23,920 bases of DNA from positions 1 to 23,920 of the forward strand of contig JBNJFG010000031.1 of the NCBI GenBank assembly GCA_051746665.1, in the 5' to 3' direction. The stretch comes from Halanaerobium sp051746665 (GTDB taxonomy: Bacteria > Bacillota > Halanaerobiia > Halanaerobiales > Halanaerobiaceae). Each line of letters opens with the position of its first letter. The first letter of the stretch is position 1. The notes beneath the pieces are model-generated. The model did not search any database. It had not been told where the DNA came from and saw nothing but the letters and a program-made list of their open reading frames with translations. The position numbers and the translations under genes are program-made. This document shows positions 23,042 through 23,920 of this stretch, in pieces.

Positions 23042-23920
23042 TTAACTATCTTTATTTAAAATATCATAAACTTTAGAATTGTTATAAGAACTGTATGGTT
23101 TTTCTCTTCTTAGTTCCTGTAGTACTTCTTTAGCTTCTACAAGCTTACCCTGTTCATCTAAAAGCAGACCTAAGGTGTATAAGGCTTCTTCATAATAGTT
23201 TGTGTCAGGATAATTATCTATATAAAGACGATAGTATTTTTCTGCTGCTTCAAAATCATCATCTAACTGACTGCCTCTTGCTAAAAGGTAGAGACTTTCT
23301 CTTTTTAGATATTCAGCTTCTGATAATTGATAAAGCTGCTTAAAAATAATTCCTGCTTCTTCATATCTTTGATTTCTAAAGCTCTGCAAACCGAGATTAA
23401 AAAGTTCCTGTTCTCTTTCTTCATCAAAATATTGTTCAAAAACTTCGGCTTGTTTTTTTTCTGATTCTTTATTTTTAATATTTCTAATTAAATCTAAAGA
23501 AACTAAATTACTTAGCCCCTGATATTCCATTATATTTAAGTCTAGGCCTAATTGATTTAAATTGTTTTCAGGCTTTTCAGCTGCTGAATTATTTGCTTTA
23601 TCGTTTTGAGCTTGAGTGTTGTTTTCATCAGCACCAGAGTTTGCTGCTTCATTTTGAGTAGTGTTATCAGCTACTTCAGTTCTTTCAATTAACTCAAGCG
23701 GCTGACCATTACTTAAAATAAAGATTAAAAAGACTGCCAACAAGGCTGTAATCAGTGCTGTTAATTCTTTTTTATATTTGCTTATTTTAAGTTTATTTAA
23801 ATTAAAGCGGCTTAAATCTAACTTATCTAAATTAAAGAATTTAGAAGTGGATTGATTATTTTCACATTCCATAATATAATCTTTAATATTTTGATTTCCA
23901 CTATCTAAGTCATATGCCTG
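23042..23920 (-). CDS. Membrane-anchored TPR-repeat protein (partial, 5' end beyond window)
   Basis: The frame is open from the right edge to its stop (292 visible residues), so the gene very probably starts outside the window. An internal ATG at 23872 lacks a ribosome binding site. The first 16 codons (QAYDLDSGNQNIKDYI) look like the tail of a TPR repeat. A Leu/Lys-rich stretch leads to one membrane segment (ELTALITALLAVFLIFILSN). An Asn/Ala/Glu-rich linker follows, then about three TPR repeats, such as YEEAGIIFKQLYQL, FEAAEKYYRLYIDNYPDTN and YTLGLLLDEQGKLVEAKEVL. TPRs mediate protein contacts; no specific function is recognised. A motility role is only suggested by position. Confidence 0.75.
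   Translation of the reverse strand, partial: QAYDLDSGNQNIKDYIMECENNQSTSKFFNLDKLDLSRFNLNKLKISKYKKELTALITALLAVFLIFILSNGQPLELIERTEVADNTTQNEAANSGADENNTQAQNDKANNSAAEKPENNLNQLGLDLNIMEYQGLSNLVSLDLIRNIKNKESEKKQAEVFEQYFDEEREQELFNLGLQSFRNQRYEEAGIIFKQLYQLSEAEYLKRESLYLLARGSQLDDDFEAAEKYYRLYIDNYPDTNYYEEALYTLGLLLDEQGKLVEAKEVLQELRREKPYSSYNNSKVYDILNKDS

Noticed and set aside
1..23920. Mobile elements, CRISPR arrays, tRNA or rRNA genes, horizontally acquired islands
   Set aside because: Gene order, strand and base composition are uniform throughout; no transposase, direct-repeat array or structured RNA gene signature was seen.

Overview
The window is one long run of co-directional genes, all on the minus strand. 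It carries the chemotaxis and flagellar (fla/che) cluster of a low-GC, Firmicutes-type bacterium. Both FliM and a CheC-containing FliY are present, along with SwrD/FlbD, CheC/CheD and FliW/CsrA, in the order typical of Bacillus and clostridia. The strong AT bias, the short or absent spacers and the acidic, N/E/K-rich proteins would fit an anaerobic halophile such as Halanaerobiales. That placement is inference and was not checked by any search.

In transcription order (high to low coordinates) the window opens with the 3' part of a membrane-anchored TPR protein that runs off the right edge. A short DUF6470-like protein, fliW, csrA, fliS and a FlgN/FliT-type chaperone follow. The chemotaxis block comes next: cheA, two cheW genes, cheC and cheD. 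cheY then follows behind its own candidate promoter. After cheY lies a 241-bp gene-free leader with a clear class I cyclic-di-GMP riboswitch (GEMM-I) and an intrinsic terminator. Behind it is the structural block: flgB, flgC, fliE, fliF, fliG, fliH, fliI, fliJ, an MgtE_N/YlxF-like gene, fliK, flgD, a TIGR02530-type gene, flgE, swrD/flbD, motA, motB, fliL, fliM, fliY, fliO and fliP. fliP is cut by the left edge.

The genes encode the rod and MS-ring (FlgB, FlgC, FliE, FliF), the rotor switch (FliG, FliM, FliY), export parts (FliH, FliI, FliJ, FliO, FliP), hook assembly (FliK, FlgD, FlgE), the stator (MotA, MotB, FliL), signalling (Che proteins) and post-transcriptional control (CsrA with FliW). 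The sequence suggests several RNA-level controls. The riboswitch gates the hook-basal-body genes. A structured 138-nt leader precedes flgE and a 14-bp hairpin follows it. Many genes overlap by 1-11 bp, which suggests translational coupling. Non-ATG starts are common, and several starts are moved here to sites supported by a Shine-Dalgarno sequence.

No mobile elements, CRISPR arrays, tRNA or rRNA genes were seen. No plus-strand gene is supported. No gene-free stretch exceeds 300 bp.
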